From positions 434,001-498,000 of the forward strand of contig JADJLQ010000003.1 in assembly GCA_016709995.1 (NCBI GenBank): 64,000 nt of DNA, read 5' to 3'. Source of the stretch: Saprospiraceae bacterium (GTDB lineage Bacteria; Bacteroidota; Bacteroidia; Chitinophagales; Saprospiraceae). The position numbers and the translations under genes are program-made. The notes below the pieces were generated by a model. The model ran no database searches, was not told the DNA's origin, and saw only the letters and a list, made by a program, of their open reading frames with translations. Shown one piece after another: positions 52,646 through 60,836 of this stretch; within the stretch, counting starts at the first letter, position 1; each line of letters begins with the position of its first letter.

Positions 52646-52681
52646 TACCCTCTTAAAACGGGCAAAATCTAGTGCGATGAA

Positions 52682-52757
52682 TATAATCTTATCAATCTCT
52701 TATCATGATATGATGACACTCATTGAGGTTTTTATAATCTTAAAAAGTATAATCTTA
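52682..52757 (-). repeat. Three copies of TATAATCTTA in the gap before the DUF4962 gene
   Basis: TATAATCTTA occurs at 52682-52691, 52733-52742 and 52748-52757, with a perfect 10-bp palindrome TATCATGATA at 52701-52710. On the minus strand it reads TAAGATTATA. It lies in the largest internal gap of the left part of the locus (152 bp), upstream of the DUF4962 gene, and could be an operator for a sub-operon. A near-consensus minus-strand box TAGATTTTG lies at about 52664-52672. Confidence 0.5.
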
Positions 52758-52797
52758 TAAAGAAAAGACCGATCCATTTTTCAGATTAGTCTTAACC

Positions 52798-54330
52798 TTA
52801 TTGAAACGGCCTACTTTTAGTCGCCTTAATTTTCTCTAATAATTCATGTAACTCCGTGACTTTTGCAGGATTTTGAGCATAGATTTCCTGTGTTTCTCCG
52901 ATATCTTTATTTAAGTTAAATAGTTGTCCTTTCGGATCGCCTGCTTTGCCTTCAATTTTTCTTGGTTCTGTAAAGCCGCCTGATCCCAGGCCTTCGATCA
53001 TCTTCCAATCTCCTTGTCGGATGGCGAAATATCCTATCGAAGAACAGTGGACCACCGCCGGCTGATTGGTTACAGAGGAGGTGGTGCCCATTAAAACTGG
53101 TAATATACTATAGCTGTCTTCAGTTTTAAATTTGTCAGAATGGTTTTTGACGATATCACTACAAGTCGCCATAAGATTAGTGAGACAAGTAGTGGCATCG
53201 CTCACACGATTAGCTTTGATTTTTCCTGGCCACTTCACAATGAATGGAATCCGGTGGCCTCCTTCATAGGCGTCACCTTTCATACCTCTGAATGGACCTG
53301 CCGCTTTGTGATCAAATTGTTCTATAAAATTTTGTCGCCAATAAGGACCGTTGTCACTGGCAAAAATCACCAAAGTATTTTTAGCTAATCCTGTACTCTC
53401 TAAAACCTGCAATATTTCTCCGATAGAGGCATCGACCTGCTGCACAAAATCTCCATATTCTCCTACTTTGGATTTACCTTGGTAGGACTGATCGGGCACC
53501 CAGGGAGTATGTGGTGCAGACAAGGGCAAGTATAAAAAGAACGGTTTTTTTCCAGATTGGTTTCGTAAAAAAGCCTTGCCTTTTTCAATAAAGGTGGGTA
53601 GCACTTTGTAGAAATCAAATGAGGGAGATTTTTTGCCAGCTCTCCAGAACGGACCTGTGTAACCCGTCGTCAATTTATTACCGTCCGTATAGCCATCCGG
53701 CTTTTCAACCAATTTTTGATTTTCGAGATAACAGTAAGGAGGCATATCCAAGGAGGCAGGCAGGATATAAGAATAATCGAATCCTGCGGTTTTGGGACCT
53801 TTAATTGGGTCTTTATCAAAATCTATTGCCTCGGGATCCATCTCTTCCATGATGCCATAGAGATCTTGTGTATCGATTTGTTGAAAAGCTGGCTTGAGGA
53901 CCCAATCTACTCCCAAATGCCATTTGCCGACGACACCTGTTTGATATCCTTCACTTTTCAATAGGCTGGCTACAGTTGGTAGATCTTGTTCGATCAGTGT
54001 TCTGCTATATCCACGCAATACTCCTACCGGCTTGCGACTTCTGAATGGATACCGACCTGTCAGCAAACCATATCGGGTAGGTGTGCACACTGCTGAAGGC
54101 GAATGCGCATCCGTAAATCGCATCCCTTGCAGGGCAAGTTTATCGATGTTGGGAGTGGATATTTTTCCTTCAGGGTTATTAATAGACACATCACCATATC
54201 CCAGATCATCAGCCAGAATATAGAGGATATTGGGTTTAGGTGAACTACGCTGTTCTGACAAAGTAAGATAAGCTGTGCAGATCATGGCCAGTACCATCGT
54301 GCCAAGCACCAAAATGTATTGTTTTTTCAT
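52798..54330 (-). CDS. Sulfatase (arylsulfatase A-like, S1 family)
   Basis: The 510-aa exported sulfatase begins with a hydrophobic signal (YILVLGTMVLAMICTAYLTL). Metal ligands are in LYILADDLGYGDVSINNP and the signature VCTPTRYGLLTGRYPFRSR gives formylglycine at C82. VVGKWHLGVDW and FASDNGPYW are standard. The length and the KPVGVLRGY insert resemble arylsulfatase A / N-acetylgalactosamine-6-sulfatase relatives. The sulfate position cannot be read. It is 118 bp from the toroid protein at 54449-56149. Confidence 0.92.
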   Translation of the reverse strand: MKKQYILVLGTMVLAMICTAYLTLSEQRSSPKPNILYILADDLGYGDVSINNPEGKISTPNIDKLALQGMRFTDAHSPSAVCTPTRYGLLTGRYPFRSRKPVGVLRGYSRTLIEQDLPTVASLLKSEGYQTGVVGKWHLGVDWVLKPAFQQIDTQDLYGIMEEMDPEAIDFDKDPIKGPKTAGFDYSYILPASLDMPPYCYLENQKLVEKPDGYTDGNKLTTGYTGPFWRAGKKSPSFDFYKVLPTFIEKGKAFLRNQSGKKPFFLYLPLSAPHTPWVPDQSYQGKSKVGEYGDFVQQVDASIGEILQVLESTGLAKNTLVIFASDNGPYWRQNFIEQFDHKAAGPFRGMKGDAYEGGHRIPFIVKWPGKIKANRVSDATTCLTNLMATCSDIVKNHSDKFKTEDSYSILPVLMGTTSSVTNQPAVVHCSSIGYFAIRQGDWKMIEGLGSGGFTEPRKIEGKAGDPKGQLFNLNKDIGETQEIYAQNPAKVTELHELLEKIKATKSRPFQ

Positions 54331-54418
54331 CAGATGATTTTTAAATCTAGCTTAAAGTATATTCGTTTGATGGGTTTTGTTGAATGAATATTTAGTGATT
54401 AATTATAAGGATGTTATA

Positions 54419-54449
54419 TCAATCTATTTTTATTAAGTCAATCTATTTT
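54419..54449. repeat. 12-bp direct repeat in an intergenic gap
   Basis: TCAATCTATTTT occurs at 54419-54430 and again at 54438-54449, next to the stop of the toroid gene. It could be a chance AT-rich duplication; no hairpin or promoter box is associated. Confidence 0.35.
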
Positions 54450-56149
54450 CATGTAAGCTTTAGGGTGTGTACAAATGGTGTGAAACCGGTAATATAAACG
54501 GAGGGCGCCTCTTGTGGAGGTAAGCCACCTCTCAAATACACCCCTTTATGTTCCACCCGACCACCACTAAACATAAGCTGATCCTGGCCGACGGTATAGG
54601 CGCCCTGGTCTCCTGCAAACAGAAAAGCTTGAGGTTTTTTGTCATGCGCTATCACACCACTGAGTTGGCCTCCAGGTCTGAAGATGAGCTCAAGACTCAC
54701 CGGTACATTGTCAGTACCTGTCAATTCAAAATCAACTTGAACACCTCCCGCTATTTCCGTGATCTTAATGGTACTATATAGATGTTGAACTTCGCTTTTG
54801 CTGCGGTTTGTCCTGGGCATCTTACTCAAATCGCCATTGGGATCTATCTGATCCGTAGGATAAGGTTGATAATACGGTCCTTCCAATTCATTTTTTAATA
54901 ACCAGGATTGTCCTTCCTGAGTGATGGCTGCCGACTGGAATTGTGCTTTTCCAAAAAAAGAAGCATTGATGCGCATAGCTTGCAATACAGCATTGCCTTT
55001 GTGAAAAGTGAGGAATCCTGGATTTTTGCTCAAGAGCGTCAGATCCCAATCTGCTCTTCGGATCCTGACTACACCGGAATAAGGGAAAGCCTGGGCATAA
55101 CTTTCGGGTATGGCTTGAGTGGCTGGCAGATCCGAACATACTTTTGGGTCCATCAGGAGGTAATCAAGGGAGGAGACCAGTTTTGGAAAACAAGTCTTTT
55201 CAATCAATCGGCACATTGCTGCATAAGTGCCGTTACGATCCAACAATGCCAGATATCGATAAGCATAATAATAGCCGTCGAGTGTGCCTATAGTTCCTTT
55301 GTCTTGCCGATTAGAAGCTTCTGTCACTACTTCACCATTTGGATGCACATAATACATGGTCATATTGAGATTTTTGCGCACATGATCCAGGATGTATGGT
55401 TTGTCCAATCCTTTAGCTATCAGGATCAGGACCCGATTGACCAAAGGGGTATAACCTCCAGTACTTTTTTCAGTGTATTGCCCATCAGGATCCGTATCGA
55501 TATGCTCTGCTAACCATTCCTCGGCTCTGGCTACATACCGTGGATCCGGCCAAAGTTCATTCAATAGGGTAAGTGCTGCTGATACTACCCATCGATGATT
55601 TGGAGTGTGAATACCCCCGACGATCAAACATTCACCTGCACGTTGAAGATATTTTTTGATAGCTTCAAGTGTTGTATCACTATTTTTAATTTTAGACTGG
55701 TTGATAAAATGATAAGCCGGTACGATCTTCTCTACACTAAAAGCAGTATCTGGAGTAGAATGAAAATTAGTGGCCAATAAATCGATAGTGCCATCCTCAT
55801 GCTGTACGCGCAACAAATATTGTATAGCACTTCCAATTTTTTCCAGTATTTGAATCGAGAGATAATATTCCGATTCAGGACATGATATGGCGCAAGCTAC
55901 GGTCGATATAAAGTGACTGGTGGATTGCGGATTGGGTATAGCATCTTCATCAAGAAATCCACCAAACGATTTGAGCTTTTGGTCTATCACTTGTTTTTGC
56001 AATAAAGCAGGGATGGTCTGATCATTTAATTTGATTAGCTCTACCAACCATCCTGGTTTTTTGTCACCTGAATAGGAGTGATTTAAAGTCCAAAATGGCA
56101 TAGTGCTCAAACCCGCAGCGCTGGTGATGACAAACTCTCTTCGTTTCAT
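54449..56149 (-). CDS. Unassigned Tat-exported (alpha/alpha)-toroid protein C
   Basis: The 566-aa protein starts MKRREFVITSAAGLSTMPFW, a Tat signal. Residues about 30-330 are helical hairpins with GGFLDEDAIPNPQSTSHFIS, GGIHTPNHRWVVSAALTLL and DGQYTEKSTGGYTPLVNRVL; the rest is strand-rich. The plan, toroid then beta-sandwich, is again lyase- or glucuronidase-like, and the HRW and Y..STGGY motifs are candidate active-site groups. It lacks the YTNI and EY-SPTY motifs of proteins A and B. I do not recognise its family. It is encoded between sulfatase 3 and GH92. Confidence 0.55.
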   Translation of the reverse strand: MKRREFVITSAAGLSTMPFWTLNHSYSGDKKPGWLVELIKLNDQTIPALLQKQVIDQKLKSFGGFLDEDAIPNPQSTSHFISTVACAISCPESEYYLSIQILEKIGSAIQYLLRVQHEDGTIDLLATNFHSTPDTAFSVEKIVPAYHFINQSKIKNSDTTLEAIKKYLQRAGECLIVGGIHTPNHRWVVSAALTLLNELWPDPRYVARAEEWLAEHIDTDPDGQYTEKSTGGYTPLVNRVLILIAKGLDKPYILDHVRKNLNMTMYYVHPNGEVVTEASNRQDKGTIGTLDGYYYAYRYLALLDRNGTYAAMCRLIEKTCFPKLVSSLDYLLMDPKVCSDLPATQAIPESYAQAFPYSGVVRIRRADWDLTLLSKNPGFLTFHKGNAVLQAMRINASFFGKAQFQSAAITQEGQSWLLKNELEGPYYQPYPTDQIDPNGDLSKMPRTNRSKSEVQHLYSTIKITEIAGGVQVDFELTGTDNVPVSLELIFRPGGQLSGVIAHDKKPQAFLFAGDQGAYTVGQDQLMFSGGRVEHKGVYLRGGLPPQEAPSVYITGFTPFVHTLKLT

Positions 56150-56178
56150 ATAGTGATAAAAAGATGCATAAAATTTGT

Positions 56179-56715
56179 TTATTCGATGGGGGACATAGAA
56201 GGTGGTGATTGGGTTTTATCTGCGGCCCAGGACTTATTTGGACGACTGCCCATTTTCAAATTGAGTTTTCCTCCTTTGACAACGGTCTCATGCAGCAACC
56301 AGGCTTTATCTAAAGTTTTGCCATTTAGTTTTGCTGATTGAATGTAAAAGTTTTGAGCTCCATTATTTTTGGCTTGTATCGTAAATGTCCCACCCGGGTA
56401 ATAGTCCGGATTAAGATGAATAGTGATTCGATTAAAAATGGGACTACTAAGCTCATAAAATGGGGTAGGGTATGTGCCGCCATTCGTTGAGAATAAACCT
56501 GTTTTTAATAATACTGACAGGCTACCCATCAACCCCTGATCTTCATCTCCACTGTAACCAAAGTCCGGTGAGATGCCGGAGTACACTTTATCAATCACTT
56601 GTCTGGTCCAATATTGAGTAAGCCAGGGTGCACCGGCATAATTAAATAAAAACGCAGTCTGCATACAGGGCTGATTGCCATAATTTATAAAGACTCTTCT
56701 CAGTTCTTCCTGCAA
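56179..56715 (-). CDS. GH92-like alpha-mannosidase, C-terminal fragment (after frameshift)
   Basis: This 178-aa ORF is the C-terminal end of the GH92 gene whose N-terminal part is 56778-58571. It carries NYAGAPWLTQYWTRQVI, the GH92 catalytic-acid stretch GYSGDEDQGLMG (which holds the conserved Asp/Glu pair) and the closing sandwich. The true reading continues upstream in this frame without a stop to the T-run at about 56783-56786 (LNTSFENAAKHDFVSGKAHD). There is no credible start at 56715. Confidence 0.78.
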   Translation of the reverse strand: MQEELRRVFINYGNQPCMQTAFLFNYAGAPWLTQYWTRQVIDKVYSGISPDFGYSGDEDQGLMGSLSVLLKTGLFSTNGGTYPTPFYELSSPIFNRITIHLNPDYYPGGTFTIQAKNNGAQNFYIQSAKLNGKTLDKAWLLHETVVKGGKLNLKMGSRPNKSWAADKTQSPPSMSPIE

Positions 56716-56777
56716 TTCTTTATCATGAGCCTTGCCCGAAACAAAATCATGCTTCGCAGCATTTTCAAAAGAGGTGT

Positions 56778-58571
56778 TTAGCTTTTGATAAATTCAGAGC
56801 GCCCACCTATCAGGTTGATCAGTCCCTGGATATCGTGAGGCACCCACCATACATATTGGGCAGCATTGCCCTCTTCCCATCCATGATCGTAGCGCAATAT
56901 ATCTACTGGCTCTGCCCATTTACCATCCAGTGTCCTATTCCACATCCACCCGATTTGTGGGTTCCAGATATTTTTATAATTCAGTGACCGGTTCATGAAA
57001 AGATTATAATCCGGAGATTTACCCAGTTTTAGGGCCATTTGTGCTAAAGTATAATCCTGGTAGGCATATTCGAGGGTCTGAGTAGATCCATCCTGATGAT
57101 ACCCATATCTGGTATCACTTAATGGGTGGGGGATATATCCTTTTTCGATATAAGACTCTATACCTCCACCTTTATATGTATTGTGTTCGTACCCTGCTTT
57201 GCTCATCATACCTCCTGGAAAATGATTTTTTCGCATGCCCTCATAAGCTTTTTCGGCATCAAATCCCCGGATCCCTTTTAGATAGGCACTTACAATAAAA
57301 GGAGTGGTGGATGCCCCCGTCATGACATAGGTATAATTGCCCCCGGCGGGTCCTCTGGGGATCAGGCCACCATCATCATACATGGCAAGCATGGAATTGA
57401 CGAAGGATTCGGTGACCTCAGGATATACCAGGTGCCAAAGGGTATTTAAGGACCATTGAGCCCCCCAGAATGAATCAGAATTGTGATGATTAAATCGTGG
57501 TTTGCCATTTTTGTCCAGTGGTATCTGACCTATGCGGCTACTGGAACCTGTATTATCGATATATTTTCCATTTGCATCAGATATGATTCGTCTGCCTTGC
57601 AATGCATGCCATAGGTCGGTATAAAAACGGCTCTGCTCTATTTGGCTGCCTCCCTTGATTTCTATTCTACTCAACCAATTGTTCCATTCCTGGCGACTGG
57701 CAGCAACACATTTTTCAAAATCCCAATCTGGAAGTTCAGCGTTGATATTGAGCCTTGCCTGGGCTTCGCTGACATAAGAGATACCGACTTTCATTTTTCG
57801 TCGTTCGCCGGCGGCGGTCTTAAAGCTGACATAGGCTCCGGTTTTGGCACCTTCTACCATAGGCTGAGCTCCTTCGAGTGTCCCATTTTTCCATGTTTGA
57901 AAAGTGTCAAATGGTTTATCAAATATCGCCACAAAATATACAGTCAATGTTTTTGGCCTTCGTACGGTAGAAGCCATAATGCTGTAACCTTCTATCTCGT
58001 GATCACTTACTTTTTTCACAAACCCTTTTTCGGTGTCCGAAGGGCCTAAAAAGGTAGAGAAATCAAAAAGAATATGGCTTTGATCTGACTCGGGATAGGT
58101 ATACTGATGAAAACCTACGCGGGTCGTGGATGTCAGTTCGGCAGTAATTTTATAACTATCTAAAATCACCTTATGGTAACCGGCTTTGACGATTTCTGTT
58201 TGATGAGAATATTTTGAGCCATACACATCGGGGCCAAGATGTCCTCTGAAAGCACCGGTAGTCGGCATCACAGGCACACCTGACAGTTGCCAACCGTGAA
58301 TATGGCTAAAACACTTGATGCTGTCCAGGTGATACCTATATCCGGCATTCCAATCTGCATCAATCGCATTGTCCGGACTCAGATTGACCATGCCGAATGG
58401 ACGGGATGCGGAATTAAAAAAGAACCATCTGGAATTGGCAGCATCTACCAATGGATTGACCAAGTCCACAGGATCAAACCGGGTACTTTGTGCCCGGTGG
58501 CTCCCGGGCAAAATGGTGAAAAAGACGCAAATACAAAGTATCATGCTTCGCATCAGCGCTGTCCTTTTCAT
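56778..58571 (-). CDS. GH92-like alpha-mannosidase, N-terminal part (frameshifted)
   Basis: GH92 enzymes are Ca-dependent exo-alpha-mannosidases. I chose the start MKRTALMRSMILCICVFFTI at 58571, which gives a signal peptide and avoids overlap. Motifs: FGMVNLSPDNAIDADWNAGY, FSHIHGWQLSGVPVMP, NHHNSDSFWGAQWSLNTLWH, and a barrel end QYVWWVPHDIQGLINLIGG. The frame stops at 56778 after SEFIKS, whereas the sequence in the next frame continues the family. Adding one A to the A-run (T-run 56783-56786 on +) restores about 797 aa. Mannose in the target glycan is therefore likely, although some GH92-like proteins differ. Confidence 0.85.
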   Translation of the reverse strand: MKRTALMRSMILCICVFFTILPGSHRAQSTRFDPVDLVNPLVDAANSRWFFFNSASRPFGMVNLSPDNAIDADWNAGYRYHLDSIKCFSHIHGWQLSGVPVMPTTGAFRGHLGPDVYGSKYSHQTEIVKAGYHKVILDSYKITAELTSTTRVGFHQYTYPESDQSHILFDFSTFLGPSDTEKGFVKKVSDHEIEGYSIMASTVRRPKTLTVYFVAIFDKPFDTFQTWKNGTLEGAQPMVEGAKTGAYVSFKTAAGERRKMKVGISYVSEAQARLNINAELPDWDFEKCVAASRQEWNNWLSRIEIKGGSQIEQSRFYTDLWHALQGRRIISDANGKYIDNTGSSSRIGQIPLDKNGKPRFNHHNSDSFWGAQWSLNTLWHLVYPEVTESFVNSMLAMYDDGGLIPRGPAGGNYTYVMTGASTTPFIVSAYLKGIRGFDAEKAYEGMRKNHFPGGMMSKAGYEHNTYKGGGIESYIEKGYIPHPLSDTRYGYHQDGSTQTLEYAYQDYTLAQMALKLGKSPDYNLFMNRSLNYKNIWNPQIGWMWNRTLDGKWAEPVDILRYDHGWEEGNAAQYVWWVPHDIQGLINLIGGRSEFIKS

Positions 58572-58588
58572 TTGGAAATCATCTGTTG

Positions 58589-59950
58589 TCAAAATTCTCT
58601 GATTTTAATGCTTCTGAATTGAACTTCGTCTCCATGATCCTGCAATACGATGTGTCCGGCAGCAGCCTGGCCAAAGTCTGGATGGTCGCTAAATTTACTT
58701 TTCAACACCAGGTTGCGGAAAATCTGGGAGTATCGATCATACTCTACTATTTTCAGGTTATTGAGCCAATGTTCGACATGACCATCTTTGGATACAATGC
58801 GTACTTTATTCCATTTTCCGGGTGGGTTCATGCGCTTATCGAGGCTTCCTTCGGATAAGTTTTCAGAAGTGATCAAATCATATAAAGACCCTGTAGTGCG
58901 ATTGCCATCCACACCTGCTTTGGCATCTGGATGTACCTTATCATCTAATAATTGATATTCAGGGCCCAAAGCAGCTTTTGCTTTCGAGCTCCTGTCTTCC
59001 ACCACAAAATATTTTAATCCACTATTTGCTCCCGTCGTTAATTTATAATCAAGCTCTAGTTCAAAATTGGAAAATTGTGCGTCAGTGATGATATCGCCTC
59101 CTTTATGGATGCTGTCTTTTGGTGAGTCAATGACTGTCAAGGTCCCATCTTTCATAGACCAACCTTCTTTTGGAAAAATATCGGCATTAAACCTTCTCCA
59201 TCCTTCAGAAGTTTTTCCGTCCCAAAGTAGTCGCCAGCCTTTTCTTTTTTCATTGTCAGAAAGTTGATTGACCAGGTAGCTCACCTCACAAATATCTGTA
59301 TCAGGCCATGCCATTTCCTTCAGGTTATCTGTAGCGATTCGGATATTCCTCCACTGCACAGTGAGTCCGTTTTGTGCCTCTTGTTTGATGCCATGCACTT
59401 GCAGCGCAATCAAACCTCTTGCAGTTTGAGCATCTTGCAATTTTGCACAGGGCACCCCATTGATCCATGTTTTTATAGAAGAGCCTATGGCTTCGATATG
59501 ATATTTATTCCATTGACCATTTTTGAAAGCTGTTTGACCGAGTGGATTGACAGACATTGGATAGAGCCAACCATTGCGTGCTTCATCGTAAATGCCACCG
59601 CTCCAAGCCCTGGTACCTGGGTCGATCTCTACCTGGTAGCCGTGCACTCTGCCATTCATGATGGAGGGATCACTGATACTTCGGATCTGAATCCCTGAGT
59701 TTAATCCAGGCTCTACTTTGACTTCCACTTCAAGGATAAAATCGCCATAAGTGGCTTCTGTACACAAAAAAGTATTGGGTGTATTGAGTTGAGAGATCCC
59801 TACAATAGCATTGTTGCTGATTTTGTATTCAGCATTGCCATTTTTTTTGGTCCATCCTGCCATGTCTTTACCATTGAACAGATCTTTCCATTGACCAAAA
59901 CTACTGGCTGCGATACAACAGAAACAAAAAATAAAAATCAACTTTTTCAT
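58589..59950 (-). CDS. Protein with two DUF1080 domains
   Basis: The 453-aa exported protein starts MKKLIFIFCFCCIAASSFGQ. The first DUF1080 domain (about 20-205: WKDLFNGKDMAGWTKKNGNA, NSGIQIRSISD) and the second (about 235-453: WRLLWDGKTSEGWRRFNADI, NSGLKYFVVEDRS) are both complete. DUF1080 includes 3-ketoglycoside hydrolases that cleave C3-oxidised glycans; no 3-dehydrogenase gene is in view. It is the first gene after the terminator, so it is the head of the downstream enzyme run. Confidence 0.87.
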   Translation of the reverse strand: MKKLIFIFCFCCIAASSFGQWKDLFNGKDMAGWTKKNGNAEYKISNNAIVGISQLNTPNTFLCTEATYGDFILEVEVKVEPGLNSGIQIRSISDPSIMNGRVHGYQVEIDPGTRAWSGGIYDEARNGWLYPMSVNPLGQTAFKNGQWNKYHIEAIGSSIKTWINGVPCAKLQDAQTARGLIALQVHGIKQEAQNGLTVQWRNIRIATDNLKEMAWPDTDICEVSYLVNQLSDNEKRKGWRLLWDGKTSEGWRRFNADIFPKEGWSMKDGTLTVIDSPKDSIHKGGDIITDAQFSNFELELDYKLTTGANSGLKYFVVEDRSSKAKAALGPEYQLLDDKVHPDAKAGVDGNRTTGSLYDLITSENLSEGSLDKRMNPPGKWNKVRIVSKDGHVEHWLNNLKIVEYDRYSQIFRNLVLKSKFSDHPDFGQAAAGHIVLQDHGDEVQFRSIKIREF

Positions 59951-59979
59951 TAGGTTTTTTAATTATCGATTTTTTAAAA

Positions 59980-60010
59980 AAAAGGGGTGAAGTTCTCCTT
60001 CACCCCTTTT
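59980..60010 (-). terminator. Strong intrinsic terminator or attenuator after susD
   Basis: Stem AAAAGGGGTGAAG (59980-59992), loop TTCTC, stem CTTCACCCCTTTT (59998-60010): 13 perfect pairs. In the minus-strand transcript it is followed by a run of eight U residues counted from the end of the stem. It lies between the susD stop (60036) and the DUF1080 start (59950), so it should limit read-through from susCD into the enzyme genes. Confidence 0.9.
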
Positions 60011-60035
60011 GAATATATTAATCCAAGGCCACTGA

Positions 60036-60836
60036 TTAGTAACCTTCGTTTTGACTCAGGGATGGAAAAGATAAATCTATTTCACTTTGAGGCAAGGGTC
60101 GCAGATAGTGTTTATCAGCGATAGCTCCCCCTTTGACATACCAGGGGTTATAAGCTTTAACTCTTTCGATAAGTTTGCCGGTTCTTTTAAGGTCAAACCA
60201 ACGGGAGTATTCACCCATGAATTCCCTTGCTCTTTCGTCCAGGATCATATCAACGGTGATATTAGCTGGTGTAGCCCTATAGGATGCAGCTGCCAATGAT
60301 TGTACATTGCCTGGCAGGGCTGCACATTTTGGATCTTTTGATTTGTTAGCTCCTAATGCTCGATCCAAAACTTTATTATAGTAAACATCAGCACCGCCTA
60401 ATTTTCCATTTTTGGCTCCTTTGACAATGGCTTCTGCCGCGATCAGGTAAGCTTCTGCAGAGCGGAATATAGGTTCGTCAAAGGTTCCGCCAGCGTCTCC
60501 ATAAGGAATGTTTGGCTCCCAAAATTTCCACATCATCGGATTTTCACCGGGTCCATAACCTGACTGCATAAAGTAAGCTCCGCCTATTTCATCTACATTG
60601 ACTACTGCATAATTTCTTTTGCCGCCGACATCGATACCTCGGTCATCAGGTGAGGTAGCTGGGTTATTCCAGGGTCGAAAGTAACAAGTAGTATCACCCA
60701 TGGCCAAATTGACTTTCAGGCTTGAATTGGTTGGAATAGGCCTTAAATCTTTTACTGGTGATAGGGCATAACCGACCTCGACGAAATTATGATCATATCT
60801 TGAATCTAATTGTGGGTCAAATAGTCGATACAATGC
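60036..60836 (-). CDS. SusD-like glycan-binding lipoprotein, C-terminal fragment (after frameshift)
   Basis: This is the C-terminal half of SusD. It begins in frame ALYRLFDPQLDSRYDHNF and includes PIFRSAEAYLIAAEAIVKG, VDMILDERAREFMGEYSRWF, LKRTGKLIERVKAYNP and the closing RPLPQSEIDLS; these are the typical SusD C-terminal motifs. It joins the fragment at 60817-61818 by a +1 shift at the GG/CC near 60836-60837. The ORF's apparent TTG start is not a real start. Confidence 0.87.
   Translation of the reverse strand, partial: ALYRLFDPQLDSRYDHNFVEVGYALSPVKDLRPIPTNSSLKVNLAMGDTTCYFRPWNNPATSPDDRGIDVGGKRNYAVVNVDEIGGAYFMQSGYGPGENPMMWKFWEPNIPYGDAGGTFDEPIFRSAEAYLIAAEAIVKGAKNGKLGGADVYYNKVLDRALGANKSKDPKCAALPGNVQSLAAASYRATPANITVDMILDERAREFMGEYSRWFDLKRTGKLIERVKAYNPWYVKGGAIADKHYLRPLPQSEIDLSFPSLSQNEGY

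Noticed and set aside
54908..55513. 201-aa + strand ORF
   Set aside because: Antisense to toroid protein C; no start context or family.
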